DNA of 64,000 nt from Apiotrichum sp. Y4204 (lineage: Eukaryota > Basidiomycota > Tremellomycetes > Trichosporonales > Trichosporonaceae): assembly GCA_025531455.1 (NCBI GenBank), contig JAMYHL010000020.1:1-64000 (forward strand). Direction: 5' to 3'. A model generated the notes under the pieces. It was given only the letters and a program-made list of their open reading frames with translations. It ran no database searches and had not been told where the DNA came from. The position numbers were made by a program, and so were the translations under genes. Positions 55,358 to 64,000 of this stretch are shown in pieces (position 1 is the first letter of the stretch; each line of letters begins with the position of its first letter).

Positions 55358-56782
55358 TGTGAATGTGGGAGGGAGAAGAAGGGGAGAAGAGGTGTCTTGC
55401 ACGCATGATTTGTGTATATATACTCCCCAGCGGGGCATGCACGGGGCAACCCTTGCGTCTGCTTCCATTGCGTCTGCACTGCAGTGTACGCAGCTTCTGC
55501 AGATTGCACCACACCCACCACCTCGAGTTCTTACCGTGCGGAGATCCCCACACCGCGAATTGCCGCCATCTGCCGTCCCGCGTGCCGGCCGTCCGGGCCG
55601 GTGCCCGGTCCGGGTGGAGGCCGAGGCGGAGATCGCGGCTGGGTGCTTTGGGGTGCGGTGTGCTGCAATGCATACATGAACGAAATAGGTGCAGAACGGG
55701 GCGCGGTATGTTATGGACTGCATTACCGTGCATGTGCCGTACATACAGTCATACGGTGAAGTCTGCGGCATACTATATATTTGTGTCGTGGACTGAGGTT
55801 CTTCTTCGCGTTGCGCTTATATTGGGCGCTGAGCTGAAAATTGCCCGAGGTCAACCATACCAACGCCAGTCGCCGATGTCCGTCCGCACGTAGCGTCACC
55901 CAGACTGGAACCGCAATCTTGCTTGTTTGCTTCCCCGTCTTTCGCATCTGCATCCGCGCGCCCTGTCTCGGCGCGTCGGAGCAGGCCGTGATGTCAACGA
56001 TAAAACAGCAGGTGGTATTGAGACCGACAGAGACATTCTTGGCAGCAGCGCTCCACCCAGTCTCGGCGTGCCAGACACGGGTGTCTGTATCAGTCACGAG
56101 CACCGCCAGCTTCTCATGTGCTCAAGTAATAAACATGCACCCTTGTTGCAGATTGATGAACATTACGCATCGGGGTGTGGCAGCAACGGCACGTGACGCT
56201 GTCATCACACCTCGGCCGCTCGGCTCGCGGCGCGAGATCTAAGCTTCTTTCATTCCGATGACGCACGCGGGGGAGGGTGAGTGGCAACTGCGGCAATTAG
56301 GATAGCAACACGACGCCCGAAGCCAGAAATGCAGCAGGAGTTACGCAGGGGTAGCATCAAGTGGAGTGAGTCTCTACAGCGCGCGTGGGTCGTTGGTGTC
56401 GTCGGGGTCGTCGGGGTCGTTGGACGGTGACGGTGACGGAACGATGTGGGGTGTGGGGTGGGGCTAGTGTACATGCGCCAAGGCGCGTCGATGGATCCGG
56501 AACTAATGACCTGAGAATGGAACGGGAAAGGAGAAACGAGAATGGGAGAATGAAATAGGACGGAATTGAACGCAGAATGGATGGGGGAAGTGAGCCGTAC
56601 GCGAAGATTGGAATTGAGCTTGGGACCGCGTCTCGAGAATGTGGGGGAAGCTGCCGTGGACAGCCTCGGCCGGAGCAGCTGGGCGATTACTCTGCAGAGC
56701 AACAACCTTCCGAGTGTTCTCGAAGTAGTTTCTTCGAGCGCTCTCCAGACTGCCCTCGAGTTACACCTCTTCCGAGGGACAC
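55358..56782. promoter_or_regulatory. Intergenic region between ISU1 3' end and aldolase start, 1.43 kb
   Basis: Contains the aldolase promoter and the ISU1 3' UTR. TATATATA at about 55414-55421 lies 60 bp upstream of the aldolase ATG. GGTCGTCGG repeats occur at about 56395-56423. Open frames here have no family resemblance. Confidence 0.4.
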
Positions 56783-57778
56783 TTATGCCGTCGCGGCAGC
56801 GGCCATGGGCTGGGGCGCGGGAGGCGGGATGGTGCGGTGGTCGCGCTTGCGCTTGTAGTCCTTGATCGCCGACTTGATCGCGTCCTCAGCAAGGAGGGAG
56901 CAATGCACTGCGGTGTGAGTATGAGGTACACCAAGGAGGGTCGGTACGCAGGGAGGAGCGAGCTTGAACCCCAAGGATAGCGCGGCTCGCCCATGTCCCA
57001 CGCTCCGTACCTCCCACTCAACACGCTCGCGAATCGCGGCTTGCACTCACACTTGACGGGCGGGAGGCACAGCTCCTTTGCGATCTCCGTGTTCTTCACC
57101 TGGCCGGCCTGCTCGAGGGTCATGCCCTTGACGCGCTCGGTGATGTACGACGAGCTTGCGATCGCCGAGCCGCATCCGAAAGTCTTGAACTTGACGTCCT
57201 GGATCACGCCGTCCTCGCCGACGCGAATCTGGAGCTTCATCACGCTGGAGTTAGTAAAAACAGTTGGCAGGGGTGAGGGTGAGGGGTAGCGACGCGAAGG
57301 TTGGAGTGTTGCAGGTCACGAAGGCCAAATACGTCCTGACCCCGATATGATAAACCGAGACCAGACGTAGATGTATGGGCATGCGCGAGCGACTTCGCGT
57401 CATTGCCGTCCAGGCAAGCGCTGCTCGCCGCTCAGCTCCACACCGAGATCACCACTCCCCAGCCCGACACGTTCGTTCACGCCAGTCGGCGCGTCGACGC
57501 CAACAGATCCCAAAACTTTGATTCTGACACTCACTCGCCACAAGCTGTCGTCAGCACGATCCCAACACCCAGCACCCAGAGTACTCACCAGGAGCACCAA
57601 CCAGTCCAGTTCCGACATCGACGTCGTCCTTGTCCATCTTGCCGACATTGCGCGGGTTCTCGTAGTGGTCGATGACCTTGGCGTGGTACCGTGCGACCTG
57701 CGCGACCTGAGGGAGTGCGCGGGGGACGGGAAGCGCGGCGCGGCGCGCGAGGGGGAAGGCTGTACGAAGGGCCTGCAT
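56783..57778 (-). CDS. ISU1: Mitochondrial iron-sulfur cluster scaffold ISU1
   Basis: Scaffold on which Nfs1 and frataxin build [2Fe-2S] clusters. Four exons, 57778-57589, 57544-57535 (only 10 nt), 57244-57051 and 56907-56783, give 172 residues. The presequence is MQALRTAFPLARRAALPVP; the mature part starts RYHAKVIDHYENPRNVGKMD. The first ligand motif A-C-G-D is encoded by the 10-nt exon CTTGTGGCGA plus bases either side: G|CT TGT GGC GA|C. The other cysteines lie in FKTFGCGSAIASSSY and LPPVKLHCSLLAEDAIK, the latter with the LPPVK Hsp70-binding motif. Without the micro-exon the conserved Cys and Asp would be lost, which supports it. The C-terminus has a Pro/Ala-rich extension of about 15 residues. 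Confidence 0.94.
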
Positions 57779-58402
57779 TTTGGTCGAGATTGAGATGATG
57801 GAGAGGAGAGTGGGAGTGAGATGGGGGGATGTGGGGAGTGGGATGGAATGCGTTCGCGATGTATGGTATATGGCAAAACCTGGGGTGTCTGTCACCAGGC
57901 CCAGACTACTGCTGGTGCGGTGCGGGGGGGGGTGGGAATTTGCATTGCCGAGCAAATCGCTTTCGTCACTGTTTGTCCAATACGGCGCCCGATCGGGGGT
58001 CGCCGGCCGACTCGATTTCCACCCACCGGACTTGGCTGGTTGCTCGACAACTGCAATGACAGGCAGTAATGCAGCAACAACCACAACCACAAGCATCAAG
58101 CATTCGCACCGTGCATCGCTGATCGCTGGGTGATGATGCATATGTGGCTGCGCGCGCAGGCAATCTGATACAGATTGTGACGTTGGGCCATGTTGATTGA
58201 CCCACACTCAGAACCTATACTCATACTGACACCCATACTGACACTCGTACTGATACACGGTATGCATGACAATCCCAGGCAGCCTAGTGCGCCCATGGGT
58301 ACTCGGCGGCAGGCGATGACCGGGGGATAGATGTGAGCGCGAGCGCATGCGCAAGCAGATGGCAAGCAAGCAGCTGGCAGCTAGATATCAAATGGGTCCT
58401 GT
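57779..58402. promoter_or_regulatory. ISU1 upstream region
   Basis: 624 bp between the ISU1 start and the FIS1 stop, both on the minus strand. No gene; a G-run at about 57923-57932 and no clear element. Confidence 0.35.
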
Positions 58403-59529
58403 TTATTTCCGGGTAGAGCGCTTGATGAGGGCGGCGGCGACAACACCAGTGATGGCTGCTGCGCCGGCGAGAATTCCCATGCCTGCTGTGAGCATAAATC
58501 CTGGAGTGGGTAACACAACGCGGAGTTGAGATAGGAAGGGCGCAACTCACCAATGTAGCCATCACGGGCCACGGCGCGATCGATCAGTTGGCGAAGCGAC
58601 TGCGCCTGCATGTTCTCCGGCTCGACGGCGAGAAGGAGGTCTGGTGTCAGCTGGTCGGTCAGAAGCTACGCAGCACCCACCATTGAACTTCTTTGCGTAT
58701 GTGTAGTTGCGCAGCTTGTAGTAGCCGACGGCGATGTAGTATGTGCATTCGCGGCGATGGCTGGGCGACGCCGAGTATATCTCTGAAGATCAAATGATTT
58801 CGAGCGGTGAGCAAGAATCGGAGTGCAGTTTGGGGAGCAGCGGAGCGGTGCACAGCAGCAACGCAGTGGAAGAAGCCATATGATCACGATTCCGACGTCA
58901 TGGCGCAGATGAAGTTCGCCAGCCGTGCGTAATTACCATTCGCGATGTCAATCCGACCCGGTGGCAGTAAACGTGTCGCAGGTGAACATGGTTAAGAGGC
59001 AATGAAACGTGGATCAGACGTGAAGTGCGGGTTCATGTCGTGTCGTGTATCGTGTGTCGTGGCAAATGAGAAGATGTCGTGTCAAGTCAATCCCAGCGTC
59101 AGCGCCATGCCTTCTCTGCTTGCTTTCTCGCGCTCTACCCACCCTGTAGCAGCTTGACGCCCTCGGTCTGGAGGTCGGACGATCCGGACTTGACAAGGCC
59201 CCATCCTGCATGTCAGCTAACATCGATGAACAAGCCGCCAGAGGGCTACCAGCTTTGAGGTCACATGAAAGCTGGCCGCACTGCCCTTGCCGTCCCGGAA
59301 CGAGCTCGTCGGTTCCTGCAGCTCAACACGCACCATAGTTGAACTTGGACTGCGTCGAGACGTGCCCCGTCTCAATCTCCTTGTAGTACTGGTTCCGAAG
59401 CACCTGCGTATGAGTGTCCCAGTTCCCAAAGTCAAATCTATCTTAGCAGGCACCCACCTCGAGCTCCTCGTAGCCCAGGCTCGTCTCTGCCTCGGCAGCG
59501 TATGGCAGGTCGGTCGCGGCGGTGGTCAT
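58403..59529 (-). CDS. FIS1: Mitochondrial fission protein FIS1
   Basis: Tail-anchored outer mitochondrial membrane and peroxisome adaptor for the Dnm1 fission machinery. Six short exons; the joined protein has about 164 residues. The N-terminal arm MTTAATDLPYAAEAETSLGY leads into a TPR-like bundle: VLRNQYYKEIETGHVSTQSK, FNYGWGLVKSGSSDLQTEG, EIYSASPSHRRECTYYIAVG and FNDLLLAVEPENMQAQSLRQ. The C-terminal anchor GMGILAGAAAITGVVAAALI is followed by the basic end KRSTRK. Most frames within exons are short, and a plain frame search recovers only fragments. Splices at LLQ|EIY and FN|DLL reconstruct family-conserved residues. Divergent from GCV3. Confidence 0.93.
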
Positions 59530-59928
59530 GCTGGAAGGGAGGGGAGTAGTGTTATGCCGAGGTTAAGATGCTGATGGCGGGGGATAGTGTTGATAGTGTT
59601 GATATGTTGATAGTGTTGTTGCTTGTCGCTCGTCCTCTTGCAACTTCCTTTTTCTTGTGGATGAAGATGATGGATGGATGGATGTGGTTGTGCGGGTTGT
59701 GCCGGAACGGTGACGATAGCCCGGCTTGAAATGGCTCTTTCTGGTGCGTTGGTGGCAACTTTGGGCCAGCTTGGGACAGCTTGCTTGCGGCCATGCACCA
59801 AAGAACAATGAAACCACAACGAGCAACGCGGCTTCGGCCCTTCGGCTGCCGAAAGTGGCCCCACAACCGGCAGACCCAAAGCGGAATCAGATTAACGTTG
59901 TTTTCACGTTAGGCCCATGTGAAAGTTA

Positions 59929-59936
59929 TCACGTGA
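59929..59936. promoter_or_regulatory. E-box TCACGTGA
   Basis: Perfect 8-bp palindrome with CACGTG core in the FIS1/GCV3 divergent region, 400 bp from FIS1. Confidence 0.45.
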
Positions 59937-60740
59937 CTTTAGTATGCCGGTCGGACCCGGTCGGCAGCGGAGACATTCGGAGTGGTAGATGTAGCCTCTG
60001 TCCTGTATGGTCCTGCATGATCCTGCGATCCTGCACTGTGTGAGGTACGTGAGGTGACCACTAAGGCCCAACAGGCCCACATGAAGCATCATCCATCTTG
60101 CGTTTATAGCCCAGATCCCAGATCACAGCTCGTTTGTAGAATTGTAGAATTACAGCGCTCTCTGGATCTCTGGGCGGGTAGTTGAATTTCCATTCCTCCC
60201 ATCCCCTCCCTCCCGCGCGGTGCATGCTGCATGCTGTACGCTGGTGAGGAATGGGCTGGAAAGGACAGATTGCGCGGACGACCGCCTCCTTCTGATCCTT
60301 GGAAATACAAGACCCACAGGACCCTTTGATCCCTTTTGAGAATGCCCAACGAGGTGGGCATCCAGCCAATCTAATCGCAGCCTATGCGGGGAGCTAGTCA
60401 ATACATGCGCAAGGAATGGAGGACAGAGGGAGGGGCCAGCTGATTCCTGTGTGATTCTGCGGGGACCCGTTTTTGGGTGCGATTTTCCAAGGCACGCTGC
60501 ACACTACACATGTCGTACAATGCACAAATGGGCGCCTGGGCCATGCATTGCTGGTGGAGGTCTCATTCTCTGACGTCGACCGGCTTTTCCAATTTCTGTA
60601 CCAGGACAACACAAACCAGAGAGAACCAGGCTCCTAGGATTCCAGCCAGTAGCAAGTTGCGTGTGGGCCGGTGCACATCCCACTCTGTGGGCAGTCCGGT
60701 AACACCTCATATTCTCACCACCACCACCCACTAGCCTGGA

Positions 60741-60783
60741 CTCTCTCTTCCTTTTCTTCTTCTCTTCTTCTCTTCTCTTCTCC
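60741..60783 (+). promoter_or_regulatory. 43-nt pyrimidine tract next to GCV3 start
   Basis: Uninterrupted C/T, mostly TTCTTCTC units, ending 25 bp before the ATG at 60809. CT blocks of this kind flank transcription starts of strongly expressed fungal genes. Confidence 0.6.
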
Positions 60784-60808
60784 AAGCCATCCCTCAGCCA
60801 TAACCACC

Positions 60809-61913
60809 ATGCTTGCCTTCCGCGCCGCCGTCCGCCCCGCCTCCGCCGCCCTCCGCGCCGCCGCGCTCCCCCGCGCCGCGCCCCGCATGTCGGCCATGCG
60901 CTGGATCTCGAGTGAGTGCAGAAGGGTGTGTGGGGAGTGAGAACGAGCAGATGGGCAAGCGATAGATGCGCTGCAGAATCGTCCATCTATTCAACAATTT
61001 GTCTCTCTGCCATTCTCCTGCTCGTGTTATGTTCTCTGGATCCTAACGGCAGCCCGCTACTCGGAGGACCACGAGTGGGTGACCTACGACCCGGCCACCA
61101 AGGTTGGCACCATCGGCATCACCGACTACGCGCAGAAGGCCCTCGGCGACGTCGTCTTCGTCGAGCTCCCTGCCGTCGGCACCGAGATGGAGACTGGCGG
61201 TGAGTGACGAATGCTGGGAAAGAGAGGGAAGGCGTACCGGGGAAAAGAACCGGTCATAGCGGAGTGTGGTGATTCCCGTGGAGAGTGATACCTATTGGTG
61301 CGATCAAGGTCCAGGACGAATGGCTGCTACCTGTCGAAGCAGCCTCATCCTCTGCACCGAATACCCCGACATTTGGGTCTTCCTCGCAATCTGATTCTCA
61401 CGCACCACCAATTACTCGCATGTTCTCCCCACTTTCCTTCCTCACCCACTCATCGGGATGCCCACTAACAAACAGAGTCCATCGGCGGCGTCGAGTCGGT
61501 CAAGGCCGCGTCGGACATCTACGCCCCCGTCTCGGGCGTTGTTGAGGAGATCAACGAGGCGCTCGGCGACACCCCCAGCCTTGTCAACAAGTCGCCCACC
61601 AAGGACGGTGAGTGCATTTGTCTGAGAGTTGAGAGAGCGGGATGAGGGAGCGAGGGTCATGGGTGATGGTGGGCAGGTCAAGCGCGGATATCCCACTTGG
61701 CTGTATTTTCCCTTTGGGACCTCGTCAGCCATTCCGCGATACTAGCAGGACCATCCCACTTTCATCCTTGCTCTGCTCCCTTCATTCGGCCCCTCGCCCC
61801 CATTGCACCCACTGACGGCAGGCTGGCTCGCCAAGATCAAGCTCTCTGACGAGGCCGACTTCGAGAAGCTCCTCGACGAGGCCGCGTACAAGACCCACTG
61901 CGAGGGCCAGTAA
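60809..61913 (+). CDS. GCV3: Glycine cleavage system H protein
   Basis: Lipoyl carrier of the mitochondrial glycine decarboxylase complex. Four exons, 60809-60911, 61053-61199, 61476-61607 and 61822-61913, give 157 residues. The presequence [20 protein letters not shown] is Ala/Arg-rich. The mature domain starts [13 protein letters not shown] and continues [19 protein letters not shown]. The lipoylated Lys is in [18 protein letters not shown], and the C-terminal part is [20 protein letters not shown], all typical. Introns are longer here (141, 276 and 214 nt) than in most of the window. Convergent with DPH6 across 188 bp. Confidence 0.96.
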
Positions 61914-62101
61914 ACAGCATACCCGGGAGCAGGCAGATCAAGGATCATAGCAGTGTAGGAACCGGATGTAGCTGATGCAGTCTTGGTAATGGAGCCGGCA
62001 AAGTTGAATGAAGGGCTGCGACAGGCGAGGTTACGAACGAGAGGGGGTACAGGGCATGATAACAGTGCGAACCCAGACTAATCTATTGACGAACTCTACA
62101 C

Positions 62102-64000
62102 CTATGCCGCAAACACTTCAACAGCAAAAGGATACTCCCTGCCTTGCCGGTCTCGCACCTCGAGCACAGGGACGAACGTAGTCGGCGCATCGACGCGGAC
62201 CGGGGAATCTGGCATCAGGACAATTCATGACCAACACTCAATCTGGACTCACGGCTGATGGGTGTGGAGTGGTACACGCGCACACACATCGCGCGCGACA
62301 AGATATCCGCCAGCTCTGGGACGTCCGCCGCCGCAGCAAGGAAGATCGCCGCGCGCGCCCCGCTCCGCCTGCGCGGGGCGCGGCACGCCTCCCAGTATCC
62401 GCCTGGGATTGTACCCGAGGAATACACTGGACGGAGGTGAGTCACGTCGTCGTCGGAATCGGAATCAGAATCGTCGCCCTCGTCTTTCCTCCCATCGCTG
62501 GAAGTCTCCCGCCCCGTGTGCACGTTTACCTGGAACTCGGCGCCGGCTCCGCGGGGCAGCCCGGCGGCGCGCACGAATACCACGGGCGCGAGGGCGCATT
62601 CCTGCTGCTGGGTCAGTTGCTCTCAGATATTCATACCCACGGATAGCGCCCAGTGCTTCCACGCTTCGCGGACGGTGTCCACATCCCGCGTCCACCAGGC
62701 CGTACACCCCTCGAGCCAGCCGGTCCACCCGCCGCCTGTCGCGTTGGGATCGCGGAGGGCGGACAGGATGCGGCGCACGTGCTGCAGCGCGAGGACGGAC
62801 TGATACGCGGTGCAGGCGTTCGCGATGGTCAGAGTTGGCGGGTGGAGCGCGATCTGTCCCGCGATATGTAGTCTCGAATCGGCAGTCACGGCCTGCGAGT
62901 ACGGGCCAATGTTCGCCGGCGCCCAATAGCTCAACCCCTGGACGTGAAGTGCGGACCGGGAGGCGGCGTCGCACCCGATAATCTCGACGCGCAGGCGTTC
63001 TCCCATAGGAAGGGCGACACACGCGCGCGAGGGCGGGGATGTACCGAAGTACGAGATGTACGCTGCGTTCGCGGCGGCAAAGTCAGACATGCTGGAGAGG
63101 AGGAGGGTGATGTGTGCGGCCTGCATGAGCGAGAGACCCTCGGATGTGAGGCGTGCTGGTGGGTTAGAAACATCGCAGAACGGCACCCACCCTTTATGCT
63201 GTCGAAGAGGGCACGTAGCTCATCGCCTACAGAATCGCCGGGGGTCGCGCAGCCCGAGATGGCAAACCAGCTGTCGCACCGTCCAAATGATAGTTCAGAT
63301 GGTGCTGCTTGTGGAGCAATTTCAGTGTTTCCCGTACTCGCGCTGCTGTCTTCCGTCTTGATGGCCAGACTCTCCAGGAGTTCCCTACTTTCCTCATCCA
63401 GTCCCTCCATGCCCTCCTCTTTCTCCAATCCCAGCAGCTCCCTCAGCTCCGGCACGCTCGGCCGCGTCCATCCCTCCTTGGGCTCCAGCTCCGCCTCCTC
63501 AATGCGTAGGTACGCGACCAGGCTCGGCTCCGGGTCAGTGACGACAACTTCCGAGCTCCTGATCGCGATACGGTGCGAGAAGAGCGGCGTGTCGAGCGTG
63601 AATGTCTCGTATTCTCCTCCTTCTCCTGCGGGATGGGCACCGTACTGCGCTTGCTGCATGTCAGTTTATATGACCGATGTAGTAACTGACCAGACGCGAG
63701 AGCAGGGGATAGAGCTGGCCCAGACTCTTCCCCAGACACTTGGTAGTCAGGCCCACGCCAGCGACCTTGACGAGCACAGCCTCGAGCCCACTCGCCACCA
63801 TGCGCTCAACTAATGGCAGCTGTTCGCTCTGCCAGAGGTACGCAAGGGACGTGAGTCCGAGCCGCCCGCAGACGTGCTCGATCCGAAGACGCTGGTAATT
63901 GCTCAGAATCGCGCCGGACGAGATCGCCGTCGCCTCGGGGTGTTTTGCCTGAGAGTTAGATCAACATTGCAAAATAAACTTACCATGACGTCCCGGAGCA
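62102..64000 (-). CDS. DPH6: Diphthine--ammonia ligase DPH6 with two RidA-like domains, 5' end missing
   Basis: Catalyses the last step of diphthamide formation on eEF2. The gene enters from the right edge, so the N-terminal ATP-binding loop (expected SGGKDS) is outside. Visible parts are AKHPEATAISSGAILSNYQR, RIEHVCGRLGLTSLAYLWQS, the end of the ligase domain AHPAGEGGEYETFTLDTPLF, then a first RidA/YjgF-like domain (EGLSLMQAAHITLLLSSMSD) and a second (GLSYWAPANIGPYSQAV, LHIAGQIALHPPTL). Fusion of the ligase with two RidA domains is as in yeast Dph6. An acidic insert (GDDSDSDSDDD) lies near the C-terminus; the stop is at 62102. Introns near 63974-63951, 63698-63656, 63192-63163, 62639-62596 and 62254-62212. 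Confidence 0.93.

Larger units (their letters stand above)
59530..60808. promoter_or_regulatory. Divergent promoter region FIS1 / GCV3, 1.28 kb
   Basis: Contains a TCACGTGA E-box (59929-59936), GTTGATAGT repeats near the FIS1 side (about 59581-59620) and a 43-nt pure pyrimidine tract next to GCV3. No gene is supported. Confidence 0.45.

Noticed and set aside
54386..55408. Plus-strand frames opposite the DHDPS-family aldolase
   Set aside because: They are antisense to clear aldolase motifs; GC-rich codon bias accounts for the open frames.

Overview
This is a 64 kb piece of a fungal nuclear chromosome. The genes are closely spaced on both strands and cut by many very short introns (33-60 nt is usual), with GTGAGT/GTACGT-type donors and a CTGAC/CTAAC branch motif lying almost against the acceptor AG. 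Protein content, a GC-rich base composition and this intron style point to a basidiomycete yeast, most likely Tremellomycetes (Trichosporonales- or Cryptococcus-like). The exact genus is an inference I cannot test here. Both edges cut genes: NOG2 on the left and DPH6 on the right.

Layout. 1-6.4 kb: NOG2 (partial), a complex I 9.5 kDa-type subunit, the WRNIP1/RarA ATPase MGS1, and the RNA exonuclease REX1. 6.9-14 kb: a small stress-type mitochondrial protein, a histone-fold (BTP) protein with a long repetitive tail, delta-COP, and adenine phosphoribosyltransferase. 14.6-24.4 kb: a 914-residue orphan, a UPF0014 (FetB/ALS3-like) membrane protein, MAF1, a 250-residue orphan, and the twin-CX9C protein CMC4, whose exons are too small for simple ORF detection. 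24.7-28.4 kb: MTR4. 28.4-30.6 kb: the largest gene-free stretch. 30.6-39.6 kb: a CSC1/TMEM63-like membrane protein and ATG11. 39.7-50.6 kb: a Gfd2/YDR514C-like protein with degraded DEDDh residues, pantothenate synthetase (PAN6), an HSP12-type protein, the APSES/ankyrin factor MBP1, and a small mitochondrial orphan. 50.8-64 kb: glucosidase II alpha, a DHDPS-family aldolase, ISU1, FIS1, GCV3, and DPH6 (partial).

There is no operon, biosynthetic cluster, transposon, CRISPR array, rRNA or convincing tRNA. The content is mostly core housekeeping: ribosome biogenesis and RNA decay (NOG2, REX1, MTR4, MAF1), mitochondria (complex I subunit, CMC4, ISU1, FIS1, GCV3, two orphans with presequences), secretion (delta-COP, glucosidase II), autophagy (ATG11) and cell-cycle transcription (MBP1). 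I did not find a new multi-gene system. The most unusual features concern gene structure and orphan proteins: a 10-nt internal exon in ISU1, a coding first exon of ATG alone in delta-COP, a series of 33-38 nt introns, a probable pseudo-exonuclease, and several unassigned proteins. All exon joins are my reading of splice sites and reading frames, without transcript evidence.
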